A stretch of DNA of 64,000 bases from assembly GCF_014650695.1 (NCBI RefSeq), contig NZ_BMVL01000003.1, positions 557,120 to 621,119 of the forward strand, in the 5' to 3' direction. Position numbers and translations under genes: made by a program. Within the stretch, counting starts at the first letter, position 1. Each line of letters opens with the position of its first letter. Under the pieces are notes generated by a model that ran no database searches, was not told the DNA's origin, and saw nothing but the letters and a program-made list of their open reading frames with translations. The stretch comes from Streptomyces avidinii. Lineage in GTDB: Bacteria; Actinomycetota; Actinomycetes; Streptomycetales; Streptomycetaceae. Positions 34,814 to 43,981 of the stretch are shown here, one piece after another.

Positions 34814-36454
34814 CGTGGCGCCCGCCGGGTCGCGTGCAGCGCCCGGCTGGGCCGCCGGGATGCGCTGGGTGAAGAAGAGCGCGACCAGCGCGGCGAGAGC
34901 GAGGATGCCGAGCGAGGCTCGCAGCCCGTCGATCCGCGCCTCCTCGTTCGCGTCCAGCGCCGCCTGTGCCACCGCCGGGTCCGTTCCCGCCTCTTCGAGC
35001 GCCGTGGTGAGCTGTGCGTCCGACAGGAAGGGGGCGGTCCCGGCCAGTGCGGTGTGCGCCTGGCTCTTGACCTCGGCCGGGATCGCCGGGTTCTCGTCGA
35101 TGGTGGCGAGGAACGACCCCGTCAGCACCGCGATCATGATCGATCCGGCGACGGCGGTGCCGATCGAGGCCCCGAGGTTGGTGACGGTGTTCTGGATGCC
35201 CCCGACCTCGGCGGTCTGCTCGTCCGGTACGGCCGACACGGTGACGGCCCCGAGCTGCGAGGCGAGCGCCCCGATCCCCAGCCCGATGAGCAGCATGGGT
35301 ACGGTGACGACCTCCGGGCCGGAATCGGGGGTCAGGGCGGCCATCAGGATGACGGCCCCGGCGAACATCGCCAGGATGCCGAACCGCACGACGCGCCGGG
35401 GCGAGGCGTTCGGGCGGAACTTGGGGATCCCGATCGCGGCGGCGAGCAGGGTGACGGAGAGCGGCAGGATCAGCGCGCCCGTGTGGAGGGCCGACAGACC
35501 GAGGGCCACGGACAGGTAGAGCGGGACGACGAAGAACACGCCCATCTGCACGAGGTACTGGAAGAGGAACATCGTCAGCCCGCCGGAGAGCTGCTTGTTC
35601 CGCAACAGCTCCGGGTCGACCAGCGGTTCGACGCCCCGCGCCACCAGGCGTGCCTCCCAGCGGAAGAACAGCCAGACCAGCAGCAGCCCGGCCAGTACCA
35701 GCCAGACGACGGGCGAGAGGTGGAACCAGGAGGGGCCCTGCGGCTTGGGCCGGAACCAGCCCCATTCGCTCGTCCGGAGCACGCCGAACACGAACAGCCC
35801 GATGCCCGCGGCGGACAGGATCGCGCCCGGTACGTCGATCCGCGGCCGGTGGTCCGGAGGCGCGTCGGCGATCCGGCGGGCCAGCAGCAGGATGACGAGT
35901 ACGACCACGACCTCGCCCGCGAACACCCAGCGCCAGGAGAAGAAGGTGGTCGCCGCGCCGCCGATGAGCGGTCCGACCGCGATCGCCACCGCGGCCGCCG
36001 CCGCGACGAGACCGTACGCGGCGGGCCGTTGCTCCTTGTCGAAGTTGGACGCGACGAGCGCCACGATCGCCGGCAGGATCAGTGCCGCTCCCACACCCTC
36101 CAGGAACGACCAGCCCAGCAGCAGGACCGGCAGGTTCGGGGCGATCGCGGTGGTGAAGGACCCGAGTCCGTAGATGACGCAGCCGATCATGAACGCCCGT
36201 TTGCGGCCGATGAGCGCGCCCACCTTGCCACCGCTGATCATGAGCATCGCCATGACCAGGGTGTAGGCCGTGATCGCGCCCTGCATCCCACTCACGGTGG
36301 TGCCGATGTCCTCGGCCACCGTGGCGATCGAGACGTTCATCACCGAGCTGTCCAAAGCCATCAGGAACTGCCCGGCAGCGAGCGTCAGCAGGATGGGTTT
36401 CGTGTTCCCCGCATTCCCCGCCGTCCCGGCCGGGCCCGCCTTCGACGCTGTCAT
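34808..36454 (-). CDS. DHA2-type MFS exporter, 14 TM (548 aa)
   Basis: About 14 hydrophobic segments are present with the DHA2 signatures LMALDSSVMNVSIATVAEDI, the loop GGKVGALIGRKRAF and LEGVGAALILPAIVALV. Such drug:H+ antiporters export antibiotics, dyes or quaternary ammonium compounds. The C-terminal loop before the last helix is Ala/Glu/Asp-rich (about 450-520), larger than in EmrB. The ATG at 36454 is chosen; an earlier start at 36493 only adds Arg/Pro-rich residues. Confidence 0.88.
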   Translation of the reverse strand: MTASKAGPAGTAGNAGNTKPILLTLAAGQFLMALDSSVMNVSIATVAEDIGTTVSGMQGAITAYTLVMAMLMISGGKVGALIGRKRAFMIGCVIYGLGSFTTAIAPNLPVLLLGWSFLEGVGAALILPAIVALVASNFDKEQRPAAYGLVAAAAAVAIAVGPLIGGAATTFFSWRWVFAGEVVVVLVILLLARRIADAPPDHRPRIDVPGAILSAAGIGLFVFGVLRTSEWGWFRPKPQGPSWFHLSPVVWLVLAGLLLVWLFFRWEARLVARGVEPLVDPELLRNKQLSGGLTMFLFQYLVQMGVFFVVPLYLSVALGLSALHTGALILPLSVTLLAAAIGIPKFRPNASPRRVVRFGILAMFAGAVILMAALTPDSGPEVVTVPMLLIGLGIGALASQLGAVTVSAVPDEQTAEVGGIQNTVTNLGASIGTAVAGSIMIAVLTGSFLATIDENPAIPAEVKSQAHTALAGTAPFLSDAQLTTALEEAGTDPAVAQAALDANEEARIDGLRASLGILALAALVALFFTQRIPAAQPGAARDPAGATS

Positions 36455-36566
36455 GGGCGCAGCGTGCCACGGCCGGGCTGGTCGGCCGGGCACCTCGCCC
36501 GCCGGGTCAGCCGACTGGCGGTAGCGGCGGCCCGTTCCGGCGCAGGCCGTGGTGGCGGGGTCCGGC

Positions 36567-38000
36567 TCAGGCCGCGGCGGCGGTCACCTGGCCGGACGCG
36601 ATGGCGTCCACCAGCTGCTGGTGGTCGCGCTCGTTCAGGTCCGCGTAGCTCTCCGCGAACCGCACCAGCGCCCGGTCGAAGACGTCGCTGCGGCCCAGGT
36701 ACGCAGCGATCGCGACGCGGTCGCCGGACCGGGCGTGCGCCCGCGCCAGGGTGATGCCGCACAGGCCCGCGAAGGCCCGCATCCCGCGCGGCACCATCCG
36801 GGCGGGTTCGGCGATGCCCTTCCAGTCGCGCAGCTGGCGTACGTAGAAGTCGCGTTCGCGGCCGTCGATCCCGTGTGTCTGCTGCCAGCCGAGGAAGATG
36901 TCGCTGGCGGCCTGCATCAGCCGTTGGCCCGCGACGACCCGCTCGCCCTCGTTGGCGTACTCGCTGGCACCGGCGAACTCGGCGAGCACCGATTCACCGG
37001 CCTCCTTGGCCTGGAGGATCAGCGGGTCCTCGCCGTCGCGTCCCAGCAGCAGCACGATCCAGCAGCGCGTGCCGACACTGCCGACGCCCACCACCTTGCG
37101 TGCCATGTCGACGATGGTGAACTGCTCCAGCAGGTGTCGCCGGTCGCTCTGGAGGCTGTCGCCGTACCGTCCGACCAGGTTCCGGATCTGGCTTTCGAGG
37201 GCCTCCGGCTTCTGGTCCGGCAGCAGTTCGGACAGCGGTGTGATCAGCTGCGGCACGGCGGCGAAGCGGCGCCGGCCGTCGACCACTTCGGTGAGCTTCT
37301 CGAACGCCTGCAGGCTGTCGCGCCCGCGCGCCTTGCTCACCGCCTCCGATACGGTCCGGCGGCCGCGCGTGTGCAGGGCCTCCTCCGCCACCGCCTGGAG
37401 ATGGGTCTCGTCCACCCTCGCGTACCAGACCTCGAGATTGCGCATCTTGGCGAAGCGACGCATCTGCTGCCGGTAGGAGCTCACCCCCGACCGTACGATG
37501 TCCGCGCGCTCGCGGTCGGAGTAGCCGTTCTCCCGGCCGGCGATGACCAGGCTCGTCGCGAGCCGCTTGACGTCCCATTCCCACGGCCCGGGCAGCGTCT
37601 CGTCGAAGTCGTTGATGTCGAAGAGAAGGTTGCGCTCCGGCGAGCCGAGCAGCCGGAAGTTCAGCATGTGCGCGTCCCCGCACAACTGGACCCGGATGCC
37701 CGAGTCGGGTGTGTCGGCCAGGTCGCTCGCCATGATCGCGGCGGCACCCCGGTAGAAGCGGAACGGTGCCTCGGCCATCCGGCCGTAGCGGATCGGCACC
37801 AGCTCCTGGATCCGGGTGGCGGACTGCCGCTCGATGATGTCCACCGGATCCGCCCGGTGGGAGGACGGCTCGAATTCCCCGTGGGCGGACCGTGGCGTCC
37901 GCGCCCGGGCGGCCCGGCCGTTCGCGGCCCGCTCCGCCACCGACGGGCCGGGCCCCTCGTTCTTCGGGGCTTTGGTCGTGGTCGTGTCGCGCTTCGTCAT
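36567..38000 (-). CDS. DUF2252 family protein, second copy (477 aa)
   Basis: The signature blocks are those of the gene at 1966: PIRYGRM, GDAHMLNF (108-115), DINDFDE (128-134), [46 protein letters not shown]. The GDAH/DFDE pair resembles kinase-fold catalytic loops (inference). An unusual Thr/Ala/Arg-rich tail of about 45 residues sits at the N terminus. GGAGG precedes the ATG. It lies 54 bp after YihY/BrkB on the same strand and is probably cotranscribed with it. Confidence 0.87.
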   Translation of the reverse strand: MTKRDTTTTKAPKNEGPGPSVAERAANGRAARARTPRSAHGEFEPSSHRADPVDIIERQSATRIQELVPIRYGRMAEAPFRFYRGAAAIMASDLADTPDSGIRVQLCGDAHMLNFRLLGSPERNLLFDINDFDETLPGPWEWDVKRLATSLVIAGRENGYSDRERADIVRSGVSSYRQQMRRFAKMRNLEVWYARVDETHLQAVAEEALHTRGRRTVSEAVSKARGRDSLQAFEKLTEVVDGRRRFAAVPQLITPLSELLPDQKPEALESQIRNLVGRYGDSLQSDRRHLLEQFTIVDMARKVVGVGSVGTRCWIVLLLGRDGEDPLILQAKEAGESVLAEFAGASEYANEGERVVAGQRLMQAASDIFLGWQQTHGIDGRERDFYVRQLRDWKGIAEPARMVPRGMRAFAGLCGITLARAHARSGDRVAIAAYLGRSDVFDRALVRFAESYADLNERDHQQLVDAIASGQVTAAAA

Positions 38001-38054
38001 CGCTGTCAGCCTCCAGGCGACCAGGGCCCCGTCTCTCAGGATGGCACTCGCCCC

Positions 38055-38951
38055 CTAGGGGCGCTCCTCGCGCCGCCCGCTCGGCGCGGGACTGCCCAGT
38101 CGCCGGGCCAGGTACGGCTCCTGCGCCAGGGTGGCGCCCGTGGTGATGCCGATGGCGACCGCCACGCACAGCACGATCAGCCACGAGAGGATGACGAACA
38201 CCGAGCCGGTGGACCCGTACGCGGCGAGCGACCGGTTGAGGGCGATCGGCATGTAGACGCGCGCGCCCAGCGACAGCGCGGTGATCGCGGCGGCCGTGAG
38301 CAGGGCCCCCGGCAGCAGCGGGGGCCACCGGATCATCCCGTCCAGCAGCAGGTGCTGGCTCCACCACCACGCCCCGGTCTGGAACAGCAGCGTGAGGGGG
38401 ATCCCGAGCCACAGGCCGAGGCCGAACCCCTCGCGCACCGGTCCCTGGACGATCAGCAGGCCCATCCAGGCGGCGATCCAGACGAACCAGCGCCAGATCG
38501 CGATCCGGGTCCCGGCCCGCGGGACCTGCCAGGCCCGGCGGCACAGCCGCTGCATGGCCCGGCTCACGGCCGTGGCCGAGAGGAGCACGATCACGGCGCC
38601 GACCACACCCACCGCGTTGCGGACGTCGTCCTCGCCGGAGCCGTCGAACACGTCCTCCAGCTGGGCGTCCGCCTGACCGGTGAGCCCGAACATGGTGCGG
38701 ACGGACGAGACCATCTGGTCCCGTACGGTCGCCGGGGCGAACGAGGCGATGACGAAGAACAGCGGCACGGCGGTCAGGAAGCACTGGGCGGCCAGCCGGG
38801 TGGCGGAGTCGAAGATGTTCACCACGACCATGCGCTCGGTGACGTTGGTGATCACCGGGAAGCGGGTCTCGGCCCGCTCCTGGAGTCGCTTGGCGGACGC
38901 GGCCACTTCCCGGGAACGGCCGCGCCACCTCGCTCTGCGCTCGGACGCCAT
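38055..38951 (-). CDS. YihY/BrkB-type inner membrane protein (298 aa)
   Basis: Six hydrophobic segments are present with the family opening ITNVTERMVVVNIFDSATRLAAQCFLTAVPLFFVIASFAP, then VLLSATAVSRAMQRLCRRAW and YGSTGSVFVILSWLIVLCVAVAIG. The YihY/BrkB family is of uncertain function (once called ribonuclease BN). The ATG at 38951 overlaps the stop of a 17-codon upstream frame that carries the strong ribosome site, so its translation is probably coupled to that leader. Confidence 0.85.
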   Translation of the reverse strand: MASERRARWRGRSREVAASAKRLQERAETRFPVITNVTERMVVVNIFDSATRLAAQCFLTAVPLFFVIASFAPATVRDQMVSSVRTMFGLTGQADAQLEDVFDGSGEDDVRNAVGVVGAVIVLLSATAVSRAMQRLCRRAWQVPRAGTRIAIWRWFVWIAAWMGLLIVQGPVREGFGLGLWLGIPLTLLFQTGAWWWSQHLLLDGMIRWPPLLPGALLTAAAITALSLGARVYMPIALNRSLAAYGSTGSVFVILSWLIVLCVAVAIGITTGATLAQEPYLARRLGSPAPSGRREERP

Positions 38952-39004
38952 CAGAGGCTCGCGACGGCATGCGGCACGGGCAGCGGATGCCGGGTCGTCG
39001 TCAT
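38951..39004 (-). CDS. 17-residue leader peptide upstream of YihY/BrkB
   Basis: An ATG at 39004 has an excellent AAGGAG site and encodes MTTTRHPLPVPHAVASL before a TGA that overlaps the BrkB ATG (TGATG). No separate ribosome site precedes the BrkB ATG. It could be a translational-coupling leader, or the true N terminus followed by a small frameshift. Confidence 0.5.
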   Translation of the reverse strand: MTTTRHPLPVPHAVASL

Positions 39005-39128
39005 GGCGGTCTCCTTCGTGTGCGTCCAGGTTGGTGGACGCAGCCGGAGGCGGCATCTCGATGGGCAAAAGGTGTCGAGTGCCCGGTGGGGTGCGTAGTG
39101 TCGAATGTCGTCGCACGATTGGGGCGCC

Positions 39129-39779
39129 ATGGTCCTCGACCTCATGCTCATCGCACTGGCGATCGCCCTCTACCCGCTGCCCATGATGGCGTTCATCCTC
39201 GTCGTGTCCTCGCCGGGAGGCGTGTGGAAGGGGCTGGCCTTCATCCTGGCCTGGCTGGCCAACCTCGTCGTGGTGATCGCGATCGTGCTGGCGCTGACCG
39301 GTGGCGAACCTCCGTCGCCGCGCTCCCCGCCCGGTGTGGCGGCGCTCGCGGCCAAGCTGGCCATCGGGGTGTGGCTGGTGGCCTACGGAGTGCGCCGCTA
39401 CCGCCGCCTGAAGGTGAGAGCCGTCCGGGACACCACGTCGAAGCCCTCCCGCATGGAGGTCGGCTCGCCATGGGCCGCGGCGGGCCTGGCCGTGCTGCTC
39501 CAGCCGTGGGGCATGGTCGCGGCGGGCGCGACGACGGTGATCCAGGCGGACACCTCGCACAGCACCACCTACCTCGCGCTGCTCGGCTTCTGCCTGCTGG
39601 CCAGCTCCGGCCTGCTGGCGGCGGAGCTGTACATGGTCTTCGCGCCGGAGGCCGCCCAGGACCGGCTGCTGCGGATGCGGACGTGGATGGAGGGACACAA
39701 GGACGAGGCCATCGTGTTCGTCTGCCTGCTGCTCGGCATGTGGCTGACCGCGCAGAGCATCTACGAGCTGACCGGGTGA
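39129..39779 (+). CDS. GAP-like (Sap) membrane protein (216 aa)
   Basis: Six hydrophobic segments are arranged like the GAP/Sap (DUF2910) family of mycobacterial glycopeptidolipid transport proteins: MVLDLMLIALAIALYPLPMMAFILV, the conserved SSPGGVWKGLAFILAWL, then LLQPWGMVAAGATTVIQADTS. The start at 39129 or 39105 is uncertain; the former begins directly with the first helix. It is divergent from BrkB. A lipid- or polyol-related transport role is inference only. Confidence 0.75.
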   Translation: MVLDLMLIALAIALYPLPMMAFILVVSSPGGVWKGLAFILAWLANLVVVIAIVLALTGGEPPSPRSPPGVAALAAKLAIGVWLVAYGVRRYRRLKVRAVRDTTSKPSRMEVGSPWAAAGLAVLLQPWGMVAAGATTVIQADTSHSTTYLALLGFCLLASSGLLAAELYMVFAPEAAQDRLLRMRTWMEGHKDEAIVFVCLLLGMWLTAQSIYELTG

Positions 39780-39881
39780 GGCGGCGGGGTGATTCGTGGT
39801 CCGCGGTCCGCGGCCAGACGTGCGAGGGTGCGGGCGGCGTGCTGGAATGAAATGACTTTCCCCTCTCCGACAGGAGCTGCC

Positions 39882-40355
39882 ATGAGCAGCGAGACCGAGG
39901 CGCTAGCCGATCTGGGCGACATCGAGGAACTGGGGCCCGTCGACTACATCGTGGTCGAGTTCCCGGGCAACCGGATGACGGGCGAAGGCCTCCCGATCCT
40001 CGTCGATCTCGTCGACCGGGGAATCATCCACATCTTCGACTTCGTCTTCATCCGCAAGGACGAGGACGGCACGGTCACGGCGGTGGAGCTCGAGGACCTC
40101 GGCAGCGAGGTCGACCTCTCCGTCTTCAAGGGCGCTTCGTCCGGCCTGCTCGACCACAGCGACATCCAGGACGCCGCCGGCGCCCTGGAACCCGGGAACG
40201 CCGCCGGGATCATTGTGTACGAGAACACCTGGGCGGCGCCCTTCGCCCGTGCCCTGCGCCGCGGCGGAGCGCAGCTCGTGGCCGCCGGGCGGATTCCCGT
40301 GCAGGCCCTGCTGGCGTCGCTGGACGCCCTGGAGGACCCGCCCGCCGGAGAGTGA
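39882..40355 (+). CDS. DUF6325-like protein (157 aa)
   Basis: AGGAG 5 nt before the ATG decides the start. The protein is beta/alpha with GPVDYIVVEFPGNRMTGEGLPILVDLVDRGIIHIFDFVFIRKDEDGTV, then a C-terminal IIVYENTWAAPFARALRRGGAQLVAAGRIP. This pattern is recurrent in actinobacteria (annotated DUF6325 as I remember), usually next to a SHOCT protein, exactly as here. The function is unknown. It is cotranscribed with the SHOCT gene 27 bp downstream. Confidence 0.8.
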   Translation: MSSETEALADLGDIEELGPVDYIVVEFPGNRMTGEGLPILVDLVDRGIIHIFDFVFIRKDEDGTVTAVELEDLGSEVDLSVFKGASSGLLDHSDIQDAAGALEPGNAAGIIVYENTWAAPFARALRRGGAQLVAAGRIPVQALLASLDALEDPPAGE

Positions 40356-40382
40356 AGCCCACAGAGCCTGGAGATGAGCATC

Positions 40383-40682
40383 ATGCCCGGACTTCTTCGC
40401 GGGGTCGCCCGCACCGCCGTCGTCGCGGGCACCGCCACCGCGGTGTCCAACCGCGTGTCACGCCGCCAGGGCGGCCGATGGGCGCAGCAGGAACAGCAAC
40501 AGCAGCAGGAACAGCAGCAACAGCAGGCGGCGGCAGCACCGCCCCCGGCGCCGGCCGCCGCGCCCCCCGCGGACGACATGACCACCAAGATCGAGCAGCT
40601 GAAGCAGCTCAGCACTCTCAAGGAACAGGGTGTGCTGACGGAGGCGGAGTTCGCCGAGCAGAAGCGCAGACTGCTGGGATAG
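40383..40682 (+). CDS. SHOCT domain protein with Gln-rich linker (99 aa)
   Basis: The C terminus IEQLKQLSTLKEQGVLTEAEFAEQKRRLLG is a textbook SHOCT domain, a short oligomerisation helix pair. The middle is a run of Gln and Glu (about residues 39-50) and a Pro/Ala segment. The start at ATG 40383 gives GGAG a normal 9-nt spacing; the ATG at 40374 would sit directly on it. It is partnered with the DUF6325-like gene. Confidence 0.87.
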   Translation: MPGLLRGVARTAVVAGTATAVSNRVSRRQGGRWAQQEQQQQQEQQQQQAAAAPPPAPAAAPPADDMTTKIEQLKQLSTLKEQGVLTEAEFAEQKRRLLG

Positions 40683-40740
40683 GGCGCAGGCCGCCGTCCG
40701 TCATAGGCTGAATCCCGCACGTGACGGACGGGAGGCTGAG

Positions 40741-41421
40741 GTGGCCGAAACGATGGTGGCCGAGGTGATGGCCGAGCTGGCCGCGCTGGAGGACCCGAAG
40801 GCGCGCGCGGTGAACGAGAAGCACGGTGACGATCACGGTGTGAACCTCGGCAAGCTGCGCGCGATCGCGAAGCGCCTCAAGACGCAGCAGGACCTCGCGC
40901 GCGGGCTCTGGGAGACGGGCGACAGCGCGGCGCGGCTGCTGGCGCTCCTGATCTGTCGCCCGAAGGCGTTCGGGCGCGACGAGCTGGACGGCATGCTGCG
41001 CGACTCGCGCACCCGCAAGGTGCACGACTGGCTCGTGAACTACGTGGTGAAGAAGAACCCGCACTCCGAGGAGCTGCGGCCGGCGTGGACGTCCGATCTG
41101 GACCCGGTGGTCGCGAGTGCCGGCTGGGCGCTGACCACCGAACGCGTCGCGAAGAGGCCCGAGGGCCTCGACCTCGTGGGACTGCTCGACGTCATCGAGG
41201 CGGAGATGAAGGACGCGCCGGACCGTCTGCAGTGGGCGATGAACCACTGCCTGGCTCAGATCGGGATCGAGCACGCCGAGTACCGCGCACGGGCGATCGG
41301 CATCGGCGAGCGCCTGGAGGTGCTCAAGGACTACCCGACCTCTCCGGGCTGCACGTCCCCGTTCGCGCCCGTCTGGATCTCGGAGATGGTGCGCCGGCAG
41401 CAGGACGCGAAGCCGGCCTGA
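40741..41421 (+). CDS. AlkD-like HEAT-repeat DNA alkylation repair protein (226 aa)
   Basis: Five or six helical pairs resemble the PF08713 HEAT-like glycosylases of the AlkD type (RLLALLICRPKAF, ELDGMLRDSRTRKVHDWLVNYVV, and the C-terminal GCTSPFAPVWISEMVRRQ). The catalytic Asp of AlkD normally follows a WD/NWxxxD pattern. Here the equivalent segment reads DWLVNYVV with Asn, so activity may be lost or altered. It lies 355 bp upstream of the biosynthetic cluster. GTG 40741 has GGGAGG upstream. Confidence 0.82.
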   Translation: MAETMVAEVMAELAALEDPKARAVNEKHGDDHGVNLGKLRAIAKRLKTQQDLARGLWETGDSAARLLALLICRPKAFGRDELDGMLRDSRTRKVHDWLVNYVVKKNPHSEELRPAWTSDLDPVVASAGWALTTERVAKRPEGLDLVGLLDVIEAEMKDAPDRLQWAMNHCLAQIGIEHAEYRARAIGIGERLEVLKDYPTSPGCTSPFAPVWISEMVRRQQDAKPA

Positions 41422-41776
41422 CCGGCGCGGGCCCGCTGCTGCCCGGCAGCCCCCGGGAGGGTGTACCCCCGGTAACGAAGGCAGGTGGGGCAAGGATCCG
41501 GCCAGCCTCCACCTCCCGGCGGCGCGGCGGGGCGGGCCGGCGGGCCCGGCGCGGGTACGGTCGCCGCGGCCGTGCATCAGGGGCGGAAGGCGCGGCCGTC
41601 CCCGCGCACCGGTACCCGCACGCGACGCGCCGATGGCCGAACTCACGCGTCCGTATCCCTGTCATGGGAGAAACTTGCTGTTCAGGGGGCTTTGCGCGGT
41701 GGGGGCGGGCGCGTCGGCCGGACACGGCACAGCTCCCCGGGTGTTCGCCGGAACGTACGAGGCATGGGGGCACGAC
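41422..41776. other. Intergenic region before the SARP cluster
   Basis: There is no gene I can support. The left end has GC-rich hairpin potential (around 41432-41452) that may end the AlkD-like gene. The right half holds AT-richer promoter-like sequence near 41660-41690 ahead of the first SARP. A forward open frame entering from 41633 is just the upstream extension of that gene. Confidence 0.4.
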
Positions 41777-43831
41777 ATGACCACCGGGGCGACAACGCCG
41801 AGATTCACCCTGCTCGGCCCACTGCGGGCCTGGCGCGGTCCACAGGAGCTGGATCTGGGTTCGCGCCAGCAGCGGACCCTGCTGGCGCTGCTGCTGGTGC
41901 GGCAGGGCCGGCCCGCGCCCGTCGACGCGCTGGTGGCCGACATCTGGGGCGACCGGCCGCCGGCCCGCGCCGTGGGGTCGCTGCGCACGTACGTCTCGCG
42001 GCTGCGCAAGGCGCTCGAGATACCGGACGGTGCAGGGGACGGCCCGCGGGTGCTGGTCTCCGAGCACGGCGCCTACGCCCTGCGGGTGCCGGCGGAGGCG
42101 GTGGACCTCGGGCTCTTCGGCCGGGACGTGGCCGCCGCCGACCTGGCCCGTGCGGCGCGCCGCCCCGAGGAGGCGCGGATCCTGTTGCGCACCGCCCTCG
42201 CCCTGTGGGGGGAGGAACCTCTGGCGGGGCTGGGCGGGCCCGGCGTCGAGGCGGAGCGGAGCAGGCTGGAGGGGCAGCGGCTCGCCGCTCTGGAGATGCG
42301 CCTCGCCCTGGACGTGGAACTCGGCGAACACATCCGGGCTCTGGGGGAGTTACGGGAACTGGCGGAGCGTCATCCGCTGCGGGAGCGGTTGAGTGCCCTC
42401 CTCATGCGGGCGTACGTGCTGAGCGGCCAGGACGGGGAGGCACTGGCCGTGCACGAGCGGACCAGGCGGCTGCTGGCGGCTGAGTTCGGGATCGACCCCG
42501 GGCGCGAGATGGCCGCGATCGCCGAGGGCATCACGAGCGGTGGCGGCATCGGCGTCACGGGGAGCGACCCCGCGGCAGGGGAGCCGGCGCACGAGGCCCC
42601 GCGCGAGCCGCAGGCCGCCGGGACCGCGCGGGCCGCCCTGCCCGGGCAGGGCGGGCCGACCGGGCCGGAACCCGTTCCGGACGGTTTCCGGCGCCCGGCC
42701 CAGATGCCCCGCGATCTGGCCGACTTCACCGGCCGGGAGCAGGCGCTCGCGGAGCTGACGGGCCAACTGACCGGTGGACAGGCCGGTGGAGCGGCCGGGG
42801 TCCGTCCGGCACCGGTCGTCGTCGTGTCCGGCTCGACGGGCGTGGGCAAGAGCGCGCTCGCCGTGCACGCCGCCCACCGGGTGCGCGGCCGGTTCCCCGA
42901 CGGCCAGCTCTACGCCGACCTGCGCGCCCCGGACGGTACCGCGGTGCATCCGGCGGTGGTCCTGGAGTCCTTCCTCCGTGCGCTCAGGGGCCCCGACCGG
43001 CCCGTTCCCGAGCAGCAGACCGACCGGGCCGCGCTCTACCGGTCGGAGCTGGCCGAGGCTCGCGTCCTGGTGGTCCTCGACAACGTCGGCGACCCGGCCG
43101 CCGTCGATGCGCTGCTGCCGGGCGGGCCGGGCTGCGCCGCACTCATCACCAGCACGGCACGACTCTCCGGTCTCGCCGGAGCCAGGCACACCCATCTGGG
43201 CGTGCTCTCCCGGGCCGAGGCGCTGACCTGGCTGGAGACGGCCCTCGGCGCGGAGCGTGTCGCGGCGGAACCCGAGGCCTGCGTCGAGCTGACCGAGCGG
43301 TGCGGCGGACTGCCCCTGGCGCTGCGGATCGTGGCGATGCGGCTCGCCACCCGGCCGTCCTGGGCGGTTGCCTCCGTGGTGGCGGCCCTCCGCGGCCGGC
43401 AGCGGCTGACCGCGCTCGGCATCGCGGACCTCTCCGTGCGCGAGGCGTTCCGGCGGGAGTACGGGCGGCTGCCCGCGGCGCTGCGGCCGGTGTTCGCCCG
43501 GGTGGCGCTGCTGCGGGAGCCGGACGGACAGTTCGGGCCGACCGCCGTGGCACTGGCCCTCGGAGTGCCGTCGGGCGAGGCCCGCGCCCTGTGCGAGGAA
43601 CTCGTGGACCGCAGCTGGCTCGAATCCGCCCGACCCGGCCGCTACCACGTGCACGGCCTGCTGCGCGAGTTCGCCGTAGCGGTCCAGCAGGACGGACAGG
43701 ACGGCACGGGGCGGGCGGACGGGGAGCGGTCCGCGGCGGTGCTCTTCGCCCCCGAAGGGGCGGATCCCAGCCTGGGCAGCAGCCGGTCGTTGCGGCCCCC
43801 GCGCGGCACGCGGGAGGGCCTGGCCTCCTGA
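41777..43831 (+). CDS. SARP/AfsR-type regulator without TPR domain (684 aa)
   Basis: Residues 1-100 form an OmpR-like winged helix (LGPLRAWRGPQELDLGSRQQRTLLALLL), followed by a bacterial transcriptional activation domain (to about 250). An NB-ARC ATPase comes next (P-loop GSTGVGKSA at about 352-360, LVVLDNVGDP as Walker B, GGLPLALRIVAMRL). Unlike full AfsR it stops before any TPR repeats. SARPs activate antibiotic clusters at heptameric direct repeats. The start at 41777 has GGGGG upstream. It is probably the cluster switch, followed by a second, larger SARP. Confidence 0.9.
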   Translation: MTTGATTPRFTLLGPLRAWRGPQELDLGSRQQRTLLALLLVRQGRPAPVDALVADIWGDRPPARAVGSLRTYVSRLRKALEIPDGAGDGPRVLVSEHGAYALRVPAEAVDLGLFGRDVAAADLARAARRPEEARILLRTALALWGEEPLAGLGGPGVEAERSRLEGQRLAALEMRLALDVELGEHIRALGELRELAERHPLRERLSALLMRAYVLSGQDGEALAVHERTRRLLAAEFGIDPGREMAAIAEGITSGGGIGVTGSDPAAGEPAHEAPREPQAAGTARAALPGQGGPTGPEPVPDGFRRPAQMPRDLADFTGREQALAELTGQLTGGQAGGAAGVRPAPVVVVSGSTGVGKSALAVHAAHRVRGRFPDGQLYADLRAPDGTAVHPAVVLESFLRALRGPDRPVPEQQTDRAALYRSELAEARVLVVLDNVGDPAAVDALLPGGPGCAALITSTARLSGLAGARHTHLGVLSRAEALTWLETALGAERVAAEPEACVELTERCGGLPLALRIVAMRLATRPSWAVASVVAALRGRQRLTALGIADLSVREAFRREYGRLPAALRPVFARVALLREPDGQFGPTAVALALGVPSGEARALCEELVDRSWLESARPGRYHVHGLLREFAVAVQQDGQDGTGRADGERSAAVLFAPEGADPSLGSSRSLRPPRGTREGLAS

Positions 43832-43981
43832 CCGGCCGACGCTCCGTTCCCCGGCCTCCGACGACAGGCCGCAGCCGTACCCGTACCCGTACCCGACAGC
43901 ACGACCGTGCCCGCGGGGCCCGCACCCCCGCGACGGTCGTGCCGTCGGTGTTCCCTCCCGTACCCCAGTTGGAGAGTCTCC

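Noticed and set aside
38049..38063. Short palindrome CGCCCCCTAGGGGCG
   Set aside because: It covers the BrkB stop codon and is only 15 bp. It may act as a weak terminator but does not merit a separate call.
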